Source of the DNA: a virus | IMG/VR virus record: IMGVR_UViG_3300033145_001096 | Location: 1 to 64,000 of that record | Reading direction: 5' to 3' (one strand) | Length of the DNA stretch: 64,000 bases | In this document: one piece after another, positions 50,677 to 58,185 of the stretch | Layout of the letters: each line of letters opens with the position of its first letter | Position numbering within the stretch: the first letter of the stretch is position 1 | The notes under the pieces: generated by a model | Told to the model about the DNA's origin: nothing | Databases searched by the model: none | Seen by the model: only the letters and a program-made list of their open reading frames with translations | Made by a program: the position numbers and the translations under genes

Positions 50677-50831
50677 TGCTTTTCTCCTTTTTGGAAGTCA
50701 TTATTTACTTCTTGAGGCATACCTTCTACCCAAGAAAGACAACCTTCTTTTTTACATTCGGGGCATACTCTCTCGCCAAGTTTTACTGTTCCTTCAAATT
50801 CACAATTACAACATTTAACATAGTCTTTCAT
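50673..50831 (-). CDS. Zinc-ribbon small protein
   Basis: 52 aa; CCNCEFEG and CPECKKEGC form a zinc ribbon. ATGA overlap. Confidence 0.55.
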   Translation of the reverse strand: MKDYVKCCNCEFEGTVKLGERVCPECKKEGCLSWVEGMPQEVNNDFQKGEKQ

Positions 50832-51061
50832 TATTTATCCTCCAATTGTTTATAAATTCTCTCTATATACTGTTTAGTTATTAATTTTTTATCAGGTTCT
50901 ATACACCAAGTCAACAAATCTTTTGTAATAGAAAGTAAATTAGTCATTTTTTCTTTATGATATTCTTCCCAGTCGTCGCAAGCCATATTATAGCCATATC
51001 CTTTTTGCCAACTTGTAGTTCTATAATCTGTTCCTATATCTTTTCTGTAAGGTTTTTGCAT
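50831..51061 (-). CDS. Hypothetical protein
   Basis: 76 aa; TSWQKGYGYNMACDDWEEYH recalls Trp-rich phage proteins. Not recognised. Confidence 0.5.
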   Translation of the reverse strand: MQKPYRKDIGTDYRTTSWQKGYGYNMACDDWEEYHKEKMTNLLSITKDLLTWCIEPDKKLITKQYIERIYKQLEDK

Positions 51062-51062
51062 T

Positions 51063-51173
51063 TTAATCTCCCTGTTTATATTTGCTTTTATAATTGCTGT
51101 AAATCCAACATACCTTACATTTCTTCTCTCTATTTATACAAGCAGTTAATACGCAAACTTTATCTTTTCTCAT
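51063..51173 (-). CDS. 36 aa Cys-containing peptide
   Basis: MRKDKVCVLTACINREKKC resembles the short Cys-rich peptide at 28719-28874 (CINRDKKCEKC). GGGAG near its end leads the next gene. Confidence 0.45.
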   Translation of the reverse strand: MRKDKVCVLTACINREKKCKVCWIYSNYKSKYKQGD

Positions 51174-51191
51174 AGAATTTTATCCTTTCTT

Positions 51192-51494
51192 TTAGCCAGT
51201 AACATATTCATCTACTTTTTGTATGATAAAATGAGTTGGCTTTTTCAGATAAACAAAATACCTACCTTTTTCAAAAGTGTAAATTTTATTCTCCCCGCAA
51301 TCATAATCCGATAAATATGCTTTTGTTTTTACTGTAAAGTGCTCTATGAATTTCATACTGGATGTATCTCGTTTTCCTCTTGTATCTATTTCAACTATAT
51401 TGCCCCCATCACCAAAATCATTAGAAAAGAAACAAGCTAAATCTTTATTAAAAATCTTAATACTTCCCATATCGCAACTTGTTTTAAATTTCAT
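51192..51494 (-). CDS. Hypothetical protein
   Basis: 100 aa from ATG 51494, preceded by AGGAGGTAATATA; the upstream in-frame extension lies in the preceding gene. Beta-rich (GRYFVYLKKPTHFIIQKV). Confidence 0.5.
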   Translation of the reverse strand: MKFKTSCDMGSIKIFNKDLACFFSNDFGDGGNIVEIDTRGKRDTSSMKFIEHFTVKTKAYLSDYDCGENKIYTFEKGRYFVYLKKPTHFIIQKVDEYVTG

Positions 51495-51498
51495 TATA

Positions 51499-51669
51499 TT
51501 ACCTCCTATATTTGTTATCACATTCCGCACAAATGTATTCTCCTTGTGGATAAGGATAACCATTTTCTTTTCTTGTATCGAAATTGTCAAGGACGTTTGC
51601 CCTATTTACAAATTTACCACTTCCAAATTTAACGCTATCTCCGCACTCGCAACAAATTTGTATATTCAT
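51499..51669 (-). CDS. Zinc-finger small protein
   Basis: 56 aa; CCECGD and CAECDN, with GYPYPQGEY between. AGGAGG at its end is the site for the next start. Confidence 0.5.
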   Translation of the reverse strand: MNIQICCECGDSVKFGSGKFVNRANVLDNFDTRKENGYPYPQGEYICAECDNKYRR

Positions 51670-51684
51670 TTTAACCTCTCTTTG

Positions 51685-51888
51685 TTAGTTTATAGCATTA
51701 GGGCATACATTTTTTGCTTCTTTATAGCTTCTATATCCATTATCAATTTCCTGTCCAGTTTTTGCATTTACTATCATAAATAAAGGATTAGGAGCTACTT
51801 CAAGAGCAGTATCATTGCCCTGATAGCTTGTAAGTTTTATTATTAGCATTTTTTCATCAAATATACTTTTCTTTTTATCTTTTTTCAT
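51685..51888 (-). CDS. Hypothetical protein
   Basis: 67 aa from ATG 51888 (GGGAGG upstream). Contains NPLFMIVNAKTGQEIDNGYR. Not recognised. Confidence 0.45.
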   Translation of the reverse strand: MKKDKKKSIFDEKMLIIKLTSYQGNDTALEVAPNPLFMIVNAKTGQEIDNGYRSYKEAKNVCPNAIN

Positions 51889-51889
51889 T

Positions 51890-52072
51890 TTATACCTCCC
51901 TATGTTCCACATTAAAATTGTGTTCACGATTTTTCATTATAAGAGTATCTGCTTTATCTGATAGAGTAAGTAATTCTTCTTCTCTTTCAGGAGATTTTTC
52001 TATTCTTTGGAGTATTGTATTATCCTTTTCTTCTTGCCATTTACTTCTTTCTTTTGAATAAGTATAATCCAT
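51890..52072 (-). CDS. Acidic helical protein
   Basis: 60 aa, Glu-rich (EKSPEREEELLTLSDKAD). Its end carries the GGGAGG for the next gene. Confidence 0.45.
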   Translation of the reverse strand: MDYTYSKERSKWQEEKDNTILQRIEKSPEREEELLTLSDKADTLIMKNREHNFNVEHREV

Positions 52073-52107
52073 TTTTTACCTCGCTTTTTAATTGCTTTTA
52101 TATAAAA

Positions 52108-52263
52108 ATTATTCTTTATATTCTTCATCTAAATTTTTATAACATTCTTTACAAAACCAATATCCTCTTTTGTCTTGAATATAACCAGTTTTTTGTATTA
52201 TATCATTGGGACATTGACAATTTAATGAACACTTTTTTTCCCACATTCATAACATTCAATCAT
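52108..52263 (-). pseudogene. Zinc-finger gene with a frame break at a 7-A run
   Basis: MIECYECGKK is followed by AAAAAAA. In frame 0 it stops four codons on. A -1 shift continues KCSLNCQCPND through CKECYKNLDEEYKE, a normal four-Cys protein of about 51 aa ending at 52108. One missing A, a sequencing error or programmed slippage would explain it. Confidence 0.55.
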
Positions 52264-52288
52264 TTTATCTCTCCGTATTTTATTTTTT

Positions 52289-52447
52289 TTATTCATCTAT
52301 ATAGGCTCTGTAACCTATGTTCTCCAAAGCCCATTTCTTTTCATCAGCAGTTAAATCGCAATCGTCAATCATATCTTCCCAAGTATACATTTCAAATTGA
52401 CTATCAAGAGCTTTACTCACTCTATTTAATATACGCTGTTTATCCAT
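52289..52447 (-). CDS. Small acidic protein
   Basis: 52 aa starting MDKQRILNRVSKALDSQFE; ends GYRAYIDE. Not recognised. Confidence 0.5.
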   Translation of the reverse strand: MDKQRILNRVSKALDSQFEMYTWEDMIDDCDLTADEKKWALENIGYRAYIDE

Positions 52448-52477
52448 TTTAATTCCTCCAGTTTTTGTTTTGTGTTT

Positions 52478-52693
52478 TTACTTGACAAGTTTTGTTTGTT
52501 CTATAAATACCTCTTCATTTCTGTTTTCTTTAGAAAAGTCTACTCCCTTTAATATTAGAGGCAAAAACAATGCTGTAAAAATAGCCATTATACATATTGT
52601 AATTAGCAAGTCAATAAAACCTGTTTTCATTACTTTTTTCTTTTTATCAATTGTTAAAATATAGTTTATATTGTTAATAAATCTTTTATTCAT
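52478..52693 (-). CDS. Small membrane protein
   Basis: 71 aa from ATG 52693 (GAGGAG upstream). Transmembrane helix FIDLLITICIMAIFTALFLP and charged ends. First gene after the 52.72 kb promoter. Confidence 0.5.
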   Translation of the reverse strand: MNKRFINNINYILTIDKKKKVMKTGFIDLLITICIMAIFTALFLPLILKGVDFSKENRNEEVFIEQTKLVK

Positions 52694-52715
52694 CTTATTA
52701 TCTCCTCTCATTTAA

Positions 52716-52744
52716 AGTATACACTATTCTTTATCATTAAAACA
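52716..52744 (-). promoter_or_regulatory. Promoter-like element, AATAG.GTATACTT family
   Basis: Minus strand: GATAAAGAATAGTG then -10 TATACT (52716-52721). -35 region TGTTTT is weak, suggesting an activator or a phage factor. Confidence 0.55.
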
Positions 52745-52747
52745 AAT

Positions 52748-53290
52748 TTACTTCCATTCTTTTCTTCTATATCTCTTCTGTTTAACAATATTCCAAAAAG
52801 CAGGTTGTTTTATCTTTTCATATTTTTCCAAAGCAGGTTGTTCTATCTTTTCATATTTTTCCAAAGCAGATTGTATTATCTTTTCATATTTTTCCAAAGC
52901 AGATTGTATTATCTTTTCATATTTTTCCAAAGCAGGTTGTTTTATCTTTTCATATTTTTCCAAAGCAGGTTGTTTTATCTTTTCATATTCTCTCGCTCCC
53001 TTTTTATTTAATATACCTTTACATATGCCTAAACCCTCAAATAACCCTTTTTTAATATCTCTTACAATATCTTTAGGGAAGTTATTAGAATTAGAAAAGT
53101 CAACACACTCTTTTTCTATTCCTTTTATATCTTCTCCATAAAAATATCTTATTGCCCCATGACCTATAATATCTCTCTTCCATTCTTTATTATATTCTTT
53201 ATACTCTCTAAACCTTTTACCTTTTAAATCCTCTTTAGTTAAATAAATATTACCTTTGTTTGTTTCTATCCAACTAATAAATTCACACAT
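52748..53290 (-). CDS. Conserved phage protein with 11-residue tandem repeats
   Basis: 180 aa from ATG 53290 (MCEFISWIE). GHGAIRYFYGEDIKGIEKEC, VDFSNSNNFPKDIV and GLFEGLGIC follow a common phage protein pattern of unknown role. The C-terminus has six repeats of (A)LEKYEKI(K/I/E)Q(P/S), predicted to be a charged helix, then a basic end. Confidence 0.6.
   Translation of the reverse strand: MCEFISWIETNKGNIYLTKEDLKGKRFREYKEYNKEWKRDIIGHGAIRYFYGEDIKGIEKECVDFSNSNNFPKDIVRDIKKGLFEGLGICKGILNKKGAREYEKIKQPALEKYEKIKQPALEKYEKIIQSALEKYEKIIQSALEKYEKIEQPALEKYEKIKQPAFWNIVKQKRYRRKEWK
52797..52992 (-). repeat. 33 bp in-frame tandem repeat, about 6 copies
   Basis: Unit includes aaagcaggttg and tatcttttcatattt; copies start every 33 bp from about 52797. 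Encodes the 11-residue repeats of the overlapping gene, so copy number can vary without breaking frame. Confidence 0.9.
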
Positions 53291-53315
53291 TTTATCCTCT
53301 CCTTTTTTTAACAAA

Positions 53316-53411
53316 TTAATCCCAACTTCCAAAAAACAATAATACAGCTACAACAAATCCTACAATAATAGATGTAGCATATAAAGCGTATAATATTAAA
53401 GTGGTATTCAT
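53316..53411 (-). CDS. 31 aa membrane peptide
   Basis: MNTTLILYALYATSIIVGFV continuing hydrophobic to FFGSWD. Followed directly by the repeat gene. Confidence 0.45.
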   Translation of the reverse strand: MNTTLILYALYATSIIVGFVVAVLLFFGSWD

Positions 53412-53417
53412 TTTATC

Positions 53418-53549
53418 TTACTCCTTATCTTTAAGCATATTATCAATAGTTTTTAAAGTTTCGCAATATTTACATAAATTATCATCTACTCTTAACTTAT
53501 AATACTCATCAAATTCTTCTCCACATCTAAAACATTTAAACTTTTTCAT
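53418..53549 (-). CDS. Zinc-finger small protein
   Basis: 43 aa from ATG 53549 (AAGGAGG upstream). CFRCGEEF and CKYCETL form a zinc site. Confidence 0.55.
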   Translation of the reverse strand: MKKFKCFRCGEEFDEYYKLRVDDNLCKYCETLKTIDNMLKDKE

Positions 53550-53550
53550 T

Positions 53551-53877
53551 CTAAACCTCCTTTTTATTTTCAGGGATAATTCCCCCACTCTCAAAAAATA
53601 TTTTACGATAAGATAATCTCGTTTTAGCATTAATTAAATCTTCAATAATAGACCATACCTTATCATTGCCCATTTCAGATATATTCTTTTTCATTTGAGT
53701 AATATTATTTAATTTAACAATATGAAATATATCTCTTAAATTATCAGTATTTTGTAAATCCATTTCATTTCCGCACATAGGGCAGAGGCAATCTTCTTTG
53801 TCTATATTATCTAAACTGTCTAATATTTCTTTACTCTGTCCGCACTCTATACATCTAAACGTAAGTTTTTCTAACAT
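53551..53877 (-). CDS. Zinc-ribbon protein
   Basis: 108 aa; CIECGQSK and CPMCGNEM, then a helical domain ending in RKIFFESGGIIPENKK. Unknown role. Confidence 0.55.
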   Translation of the reverse strand: MLEKLTFRCIECGQSKEILDSLDNIDKEDCLCPMCGNEMDLQNTDNLRDIFHIVKLNNITQMKKNISEMGNDKVWSIIEDLINAKTRLSYRKIFFESGGIIPENKKEV

Positions 53878-53924
53878 TTTAAATTCCTTTCCACTCTTAT
53901 TAACTTAAAATTTAAATTCTTTAT

Positions 53925-54092
53925 TTAATATGTCGGCATTTCTTCGCCAGTATAAAACTCATCTCTCATATTATCAATTTTGTTAAATTCTTCTTGTGTT
54001 AAATCCTTATCATCTAACAACCTGCTTAAAGCAAAGTATATTATTTCTGTTTCTGTTTTAGTAAGCTTAATATCTCTATAATATTTTCTCAT
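53925..54092 (-). CDS. Small helical protein
   Basis: 55 aa from ATG 54092 (AAGGAGG upstream): KLTKTETEIIYFALSRLLD. Short helical protein of unknown role. Confidence 0.5.
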   Translation of the reverse strand: MRKYYRDIKLTKTETEIIYFALSRLLDDKDLTQEEFNKIDNMRDEFYTGEEMPTY

Positions 54093-54105
54093 TTTAGTTA
54101 CCTCC

Positions 54106-54296
54106 TTATACTTGTTCAAATTCAACTTCCCACATATCACAAATAAATTCTTTTGTAAATTCACTATACTTTAACGTTCTTACATCATCTAAGCCCCAAA
54201 ACCTCTGCCTTAAAGCATTAGCAGTCATAGGCTCGTCGTGTGTGTATCGTCCATAAAATTACAACCTTGTAAATCATTTATTCTATATAGTTTCAT
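54106..54296 (-). pseudogene. Conserved phage gene with a frame break at an AC repeat
   Basis: MKLYRINDLQGCNFMDDTH reads into (AC)4 and then stops in frame 0. After a 2 nt shift it continues DEPMTANALRQRFWGLDDV then a conserved end (FTKEFICDMWEVEFEQV), the usual order of a phage family. MTANALRQ could also restart translation alone. Confidence 0.5.
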
Positions 54297-54309
54297 AATA
54301 TTTATCTCC

Positions 54310-54525
54310 TTATTTTTTAACTTCATCTAACGTAAACAAATGTTTTTGTTCATATATTTTGCCTTTGTTTCCTCTACATTTTAAATAAATATGTGTTAAC
54401 TCTTTTCCCATTATCGTTTCTACTGCATCAGCTTCTATTGTATATCCGCTTATTTGTAATTTTTTTATTGCTTTCGCTATTGTTCTGATGTGTTTATCTC
54501 TTGTTCTTTCAAAATCGCTTCTCAT
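54310..54525 (-). CDS. Hypothetical protein
   Basis: 71 aa; helical then beta (THIYLKCRGNKGKIYEQKHL). Not recognised. Confidence 0.5.
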   Translation of the reverse strand: MRSDFERTRDKHIRTIAKAIKKLQISGYTIEADAVETIMGKELTHIYLKCRGNKGKIYEQKHLFTLDEVKK

Positions 54526-54536
54526 TGCCTTTCCTC

Positions 54537-54683
54537 CTAAAATTTTATATTCAATACTTTTCTAAGGGTTAAGTTATATTCTTCTTTTGTTAAATAAGAA
54601 TAAGAACGCAAAAACTCTTCTTCTGAAAGTATACAGAAGTCATACATTTTTTCTTTATCATCAGTAAAATCGTTAAACTTCAT
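54537..54683 (-). CDS. Small acidic protein
   Basis: 48 aa, MKFNDFTDDKEKMYDF start. First gene after the 54.72 kb promoter. Confidence 0.45.
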   Translation of the reverse strand: MKFNDFTDDKEKMYDFCILSEEEFLRSYSYLTKEEYNLTLRKVLNIKF

Positions 54684-54713
54684 CTTGCCCCCCTTTGTTT
54701 ATCCCTCAATATA

Positions 54714-54742
54714 AGTATACCCTATTCTTTATCAAAAGTCAA
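54714..54742 (-). promoter_or_regulatory. Promoter, AATAG.GTATACTT family
   Basis: Minus strand: -35 TTGACT (54737-54742), 17 bp spacer TTTGATAAAGAATAGGG, -10 TATACT (54714-54719). Confidence 0.78.
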
Positions 54743-54762
54743 TGCCCTATGTTAAAATTTAT

Positions 54763-54924
54763 TTACTGTATTACTGTATGCCAAGCTATCTCAATTACTT
54801 GCCAAGCACTAATATTTTCTTGTCCGTATTTTATCGCTTCTTTTTCTGTATCAAATATTTTCTTATATCCGTCATCATCTGTTAAAATTTCAAGAGTAAT
54901 TTCATCTAATATAATATATTTCAT
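54763..54924 (-). CDS. Small hypothetical protein
   Basis: 53 aa from ATG 54924 (GAGAGGA upstream). YIILDEITLEILTDDDGYKK; alpha/beta and acidic. Confidence 0.5.
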   Translation of the reverse strand: MKYIILDEITLEILTDDDGYKKIFDTEKEAIKYGQENISAWQVIEIAWHTVIQ

Positions 54925-54925
54925 T

Positions 54926-55099
54926 TTATCCTCTCTTTCTTTTAGCTTTTGCAATTGCTTTCCCTCTTTCTTGAAAATCTAAATGACTTCTTACCATACA
55001 AGCATATTCGATAACTTCTATTAAAGTAAAGTCTTTTCTTTGTCTACTTCTAACTTCCCAATTTAATTGACGTTCTGCCAGTTTAAATAGATTAGTCAT
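54926..55099 (-). CDS. Small basic protein
   Basis: 57 aa from ATG 55099 (GGAGG upstream). MTNLFKLAERQLNWEVRSRQ, with a very basic end. Confidence 0.5.
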   Translation of the reverse strand: MTNLFKLAERQLNWEVRSRQRKDFTLIEVIEYACMVRSHLDFQERGKAIAKAKRKRG

Positions 55100-55191
55100 A
55101 ATTTTATTCCTCCGCATTTTTAATAGCTTGTTCTACTGTGTTAAGCGTTTATTCTTCATTTTATAGACTCCTCTGTTTATCCCTCAATTTA

Positions 55192-55220
55192 ACTATACAT
55201 CATATAACATTAAAAGTCAA
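55192..55220 (-). promoter_or_regulatory. Promoter, second family
   Basis: Minus strand: GGGCTTGACT, -35 TTGACT (55215-55220), 17 bp spacer, -10 TATAGT (55192-55197). Confidence 0.75.
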
Positions 55221-55582
55221 GCCCTCGCATATAAATTTTTATTTAAAGTGATATGATTATCTTCTTTAGCATTAGCGTATATTGTTATGATAGTTTTATT
55301 ATTATCTATTACAAGGATAATATCGCAAGTCTGATATGCTATCCTATAACAAGCCTTAATAATATTATTATCAAATTCATATACTTCGAAAATATCTTTA
55401 ACATCTAAACTTAATTTACTAATAAAATATAACATACTCTTTATATCATAACATCTATTTTTAATATTACTTATGCTATGCGGAGTATATCGCCAATTTA
55501 GAGCGTTGAGCCTATCATTAAAAGGCTTTAACTTTTCTTTTATAGTATCGGGAATATATATTTTTTTATGGTATCTATTCAT
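55217..55582 (-). CDS. Hypothetical protein
   Basis: 121 aa. Helical N-terminus, then YRIAYQTCDIILVIDNNKTI and TIYANAKEDNHITL, a beta-rich end somewhat like small toxin folds. No firm match. Confidence 0.45.
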   Translation of the reverse strand: MNRYHKKIYIPDTIKEKLKPFNDRLNALNWRYTPHSISNIKNRCYDIKSMLYFISKLSLDVKDIFEVYEFDNNIIKACYRIAYQTCDIILVIDNNKTIITIYANAKEDNHITLNKNLYARA

Positions 55583-55598
55583 TGTATCGCCTTATCTT

Positions 55599-55967
55599 TT
55601 AAATAAATTTTTTATAATATCTTCTTGCGTATCTGTTTGCAGTATCTTCTCTATTTTCAGATATAGTGTAATCCGTATCGCCTTTTAACCATTTTTTCAA
55701 ACTCATTTTACTTGACTGTTTATAATGTGCCACTTCGTGGAGTAATGCGATTAAATATCTATTTTTCTTTTCTTGTTTCGTGATATAAAAGTCCTTACTT
55801 GAAAATATTTTATCAATATGTTTAAAATTTATATTGATATGCCTGTCAATTAGTTTTAATGGTCTTTTATAATAGTCTGTTATAAGACAAGTAATATCTT
55901 TTTTATTGCTTTTTATTTTAAGCCCTGTTAAACTCCTGCCTATTGTCTTTAATTTTTTGATATTCAT
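55599..55967 (-). CDS. Zincin-like metalloprotease
   Basis: 122 aa; IALLHEVAHYKQSSKM (HExxH) and a later Glu-containing helix (SENREDTANRYARRYY). Small SprT/WLM-like zincin. Third HExxH protein in the window. Confidence 0.6.
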   Translation of the reverse strand: MNIKKLKTIGRSLTGLKIKSNKKDITCLITDYYKRPLKLIDRHININFKHIDKIFSSKDFYITKQEKKNRYLIALLHEVAHYKQSSKMSLKKWLKGDTDYTISENREDTANRYARRYYKKFI

Positions 55968-56137
55968 TATATATAATCCTCTTTTATATAATAAAACCCT
56001 CTACCCTCTTTTCCATATGACATATATACTTTTTTATACCCGTTTTTATCTAACATACATCGCAAAAATTCTTGAATAAGTCTTGAGCTATTATCTTCTT
56101 TTTTACTTGATAATTTATACAATATAATATTATCCAT
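55967..56137 (-). CDS. Small hypothetical protein
   Basis: 56 aa; MDNIILYKLSSKKEDNSSRL, basic and aromatic-rich end. Stop overlaps the metalloprotease start. Confidence 0.45.
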   Translation of the reverse strand: MDNIILYKLSSKKEDNSSRLIQEFLRCMLDKNGYKKVYMSYGKEGRGFYYIKEDYI

Positions 56138-56168
56138 TATATAACCTCCTATATATTACCATATAAAA

Positions 56169-56402
56169 TCAATAATACTTCTTGCTCATAGTCTTTAATA
56201 CAGATATAACAGTTGTATCGCCATTTGTTTTTGCTCGTTTTATTTCTGTATTTATTATCGCCTTGACTTTATTATTTTTAATTTTGCGATAAAGTTTCAT
56301 TTCAAACCTCCATTTTAACTTCTTAACTTTACGCTTTATGTTCTTACGCTTAAAATCATCTTTACTTCTTAATAACAGTGTATCAGTCCATTGTCTACTC
56401 AT
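56169..56402 (-). CDS. Basic hypothetical protein
   Basis: 77 aa, very basic. A second in-frame ATG at 56300 with GGAGG upstream could give a separate 43 aa product (MKLYRKIKNNKVKAI), so two start sites are possible. Confidence 0.45.
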   Translation of the reverse strand: MSRQWTDTLLLRSKDDFKRKNIKRKVKKLKWRFEMKLYRKIKNNKVKAIINTEIKRAKTNGDTTVISVLKTMSKKYY

Positions 56403-56560
56403 TGTATAGCCTCTTTTATTTTACCACAATAAATACATTTAACTTCTTTTTGATAAACAGGTATAAATACCTTATGCCCACAAGAACATAAATACTCTTT
56501 AGCCCCTCCATACTCTTGCCTCTTAAAGCGTGTTATTGCGTGTATCTTGATAAGTTTCAT
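56399..56560 (-). CDS. Zinc-ribbon small protein
   Basis: 53 aa from ATG 56560 (AAGG upstream). CSCGHKVF and CIYCGKIK form a zinc ribbon. Confidence 0.5.
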   Translation of the reverse strand: MKLIKIHAITRFKRQEYGGAKEYLCSCGHKVFIPVYQKEVKCIYCGKIKEAIQ

Positions 56561-56692
56561 TTTAATACCTTTTTTTTTAATTTCGTTATATTCCATATAG
56601 AGTATATAGTCGTTGTCTTGTATACCTTTGTATGCCTCAACCACTATCAAGTAGTATCAAGGTGTATCAACTACTATTAAATGTCTTTTGCG

Positions 56693-56851
56693 TTATTCCC
56701 AGTAGTTTAAACAGTCCTTTTTTTCTTTTTCATTTAAGCAATCGCCCAGACAACCTTTGTAATCTTCTTTTATCTCATCAATCATCATCTCATCATAACC
56801 AAGACAATCCGATAAATACCCGATAATCATTTTGTTAGTTAGCTTAATCAT
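56693..56851 (-). CDS. Small acidic protein, most upstream leftward gene
   Basis: 52 aa from ATG 56851 (GGAGG upstream). DCLGYDEMMIDEIKEDYKGC and further Cys; promoter-proximal, so probably among the first expressed. Confidence 0.5.
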   Translation of the reverse strand: MIKLTNKMIIGYLSDCLGYDEMMIDEIKEDYKGCLGDCLNEKEKKDCLNYWE

Positions 56852-56898
56852 TTTAACACCTCCGTTTAAAAAGAACATTTAACCTCTTAACCATTACA

Positions 56899-56926
56899 AG
56901 TATACACTATCTAAACAAAAAGTCAA
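56899..56926 (-). promoter_or_regulatory. Outermost leftward promoter, second family
   Basis: Minus strand: GGGCTTGACT, -35 TTGACT (56921-56926), 16 bp spacer ending AGATAGTG, -10 TATACT (56899-56904). First leftward promoter from the divergent region. Confidence 0.75.
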
Positions 56927-57243
56927 GCCCTCCAGTAAAAATAATTAAACTATAATAAAAATAAATAATAATGCTTAAACAAATACATTAAGATAAGTAA
57001 TAAGATAACGAATAAAGACGTAATCGAGGCAATTCGAGGTTATTATTGACGTAAGCTTAATGAGAGTAATGAGTTATAACGATTAAACAAAAAACGAAAG
57101 TGGAGAGAAAGCCCAATATGTGGAGCAAGAGGGAGTATTCACACTACATAATAAGTAAACGCAAACGTCAACCTATACAGCGTATAGACTTATGGCAATT
57201 AAGGGCAGGGGTCGCTTTTAGCAAAAGCCCGATTATACCCTAT

Positions 57244-57312
57244 TTATAACCCCACTATACCCATTTAAAACGGTTTATAATCGTTTATAACCGATTAAAA
57301 CACGTTATAATC
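57244..57312 (+). repeat. Phased TTATAAYC repeats
   Basis: TTATAAC/TTATAATC/TTATAACC/TTATAATC begin at 57244, 57275, 57285 and 57305. Spacings are 31, 10 and 20 bp, close to whole helical turns, as in iteron-type origins or a multi-site operator. Confidence 0.6.
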
Positions 57313-57379
57313 CGAAAAACCGTTCGAAAACCTCGTAAATCACGCTAAAACGCACGAAATAACGAATAACCGCACCAAC

Positions 57380-57510
57380 CCTAAATTAATGCCTAAAGGC
57401 ATTGCCAGCGAGCTCTTAGGAGCTCCTGGCTACCGTTCCGCCTCACATACCTATCGCTTTTCGGAGCTTCTAACGAAGTCCTCAAAGCTCGCTTACGTTC
57501 GTTCTTAGGA
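57380..57510. ncRNA. Possible structured RNA or hairpin cluster
   Basis: Three hairpins in a row: ATGCC-TAAA-GGCAT (57389-57402), GCCAGCGAGCTC/GAGCTCCTGGC with one bulged base (57404-57430), and GGAGCTTC-TAAC-GAAGTCC (57463-57482). GC content is clearly above the surroundings. No known RNA family recognised and strand unknown. Confidence 0.4.
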
Positions 57511-58133
57511 TTTAATTATAATATTATAATCAAACCTAAATTACGTTTCGTTCGATTGTAAATATATAGAGTCCATATTGTAAACTTACGGACGTTCGAA
57601 TGACCCCGAACGGGTATATTATAACAATATTCATTACGTTTAATAGCATAATTAAGGTGTTTTCGTTGATATTATACCCTATGGGTCGTATTTAGCTATA
57701 AGTTGTTTTATATAAAGGGATTACGAAAATATATAGAAGCAATTAGATTAATAACTCAAGTTTTCTACAAAAAAACAGATAATATCTCACTTATTGTTAA
57801 TTTATCAGAAAGTGTATAAATTCTTATAATAAGTAGAGATTAAGTGATAATCCCACAAAAACAAAGGCTATTTACGTGGAAAATAACAATATTAGTTACC
57901 TAACAGATTATCCTTATTATTGAAAGAAAGGTAGGTTTACGTTTTTTCATGGATACTAAAAAGTTACATAAAAGAACGATAGTTCGTAATTGTATTAAGA
58001 AAACGGAGTTACATAAGTAGAATTGGGGTGAGACGTGTGGTAAACCAGGATTGGGACGTGTCGAATTGTAACAAAGGATGGTAAGTGTGGACAGTATCCA
58101 TGTGGAATTTCTTTGCCTGAATCGTTTATTTAC

Positions 58134-58163
58134 TTGACTGAGCCTATGAAGATATGATATAAT
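58134..58163 (+). promoter_or_regulatory. Rightward phage promoter, TTATTTACTTGACT family
   Basis: TCGTTTATTTACTTGACT, -35 TTGACT (58134-58139), spacer 18, -10 TATAAT (58158-58163). First rightward promoter, 23 bp before the first gene ATG. Confidence 0.9.
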
Positions 58164-58185
58164 AAAAATAAAAAGGAAATAACTT

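Larger units (their letters stand above)
56940..58130. other. Divergent non-coding region, origin/control candidate
   Basis: About 1.2 kb without a convincing gene between divergent gene arms. Holds phased TTATAAYC repeats (57244-57312), a GC-richer hairpin cluster (57389-57482), GCTTTT-AGC-AAAAGC (57211-57225) and ACCCCGAACGGGT near 57602. A 23-codon frame at 57950-58021 has an upstream AGGTAGG but no other support. No origin-binding protein identified. Confidence 0.6.

Noticed and set aside
52797-52992. CRISPR-like repeats
   Set aside because: Units are contiguous without spacers and encode in-frame amino-acid repeats.
52805-53011. Plus-strand 68-codon frame over the repeats
   Set aside because: It is the antisense shadow of the repeat gene; no ribosome binding site and the pattern follows from the coding strand.
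55120-55165. Very small gene MKNKRLTQ with a shifted continuation
   Set aside because: Only about 18 codons even if joined; the evidence is too thin to list.
57588-57612. tRNA-like TTCGAAT loop
   Set aside because: The flanking 5-mers do not pair and no acceptor stem or anticodon arm could be built.
57950-58021. 23-codon rightward frame
   Set aside because: It lies upstream of the first mapped-type promoter, has no similarity, and short frames are expected by chance in AT-rich DNA.
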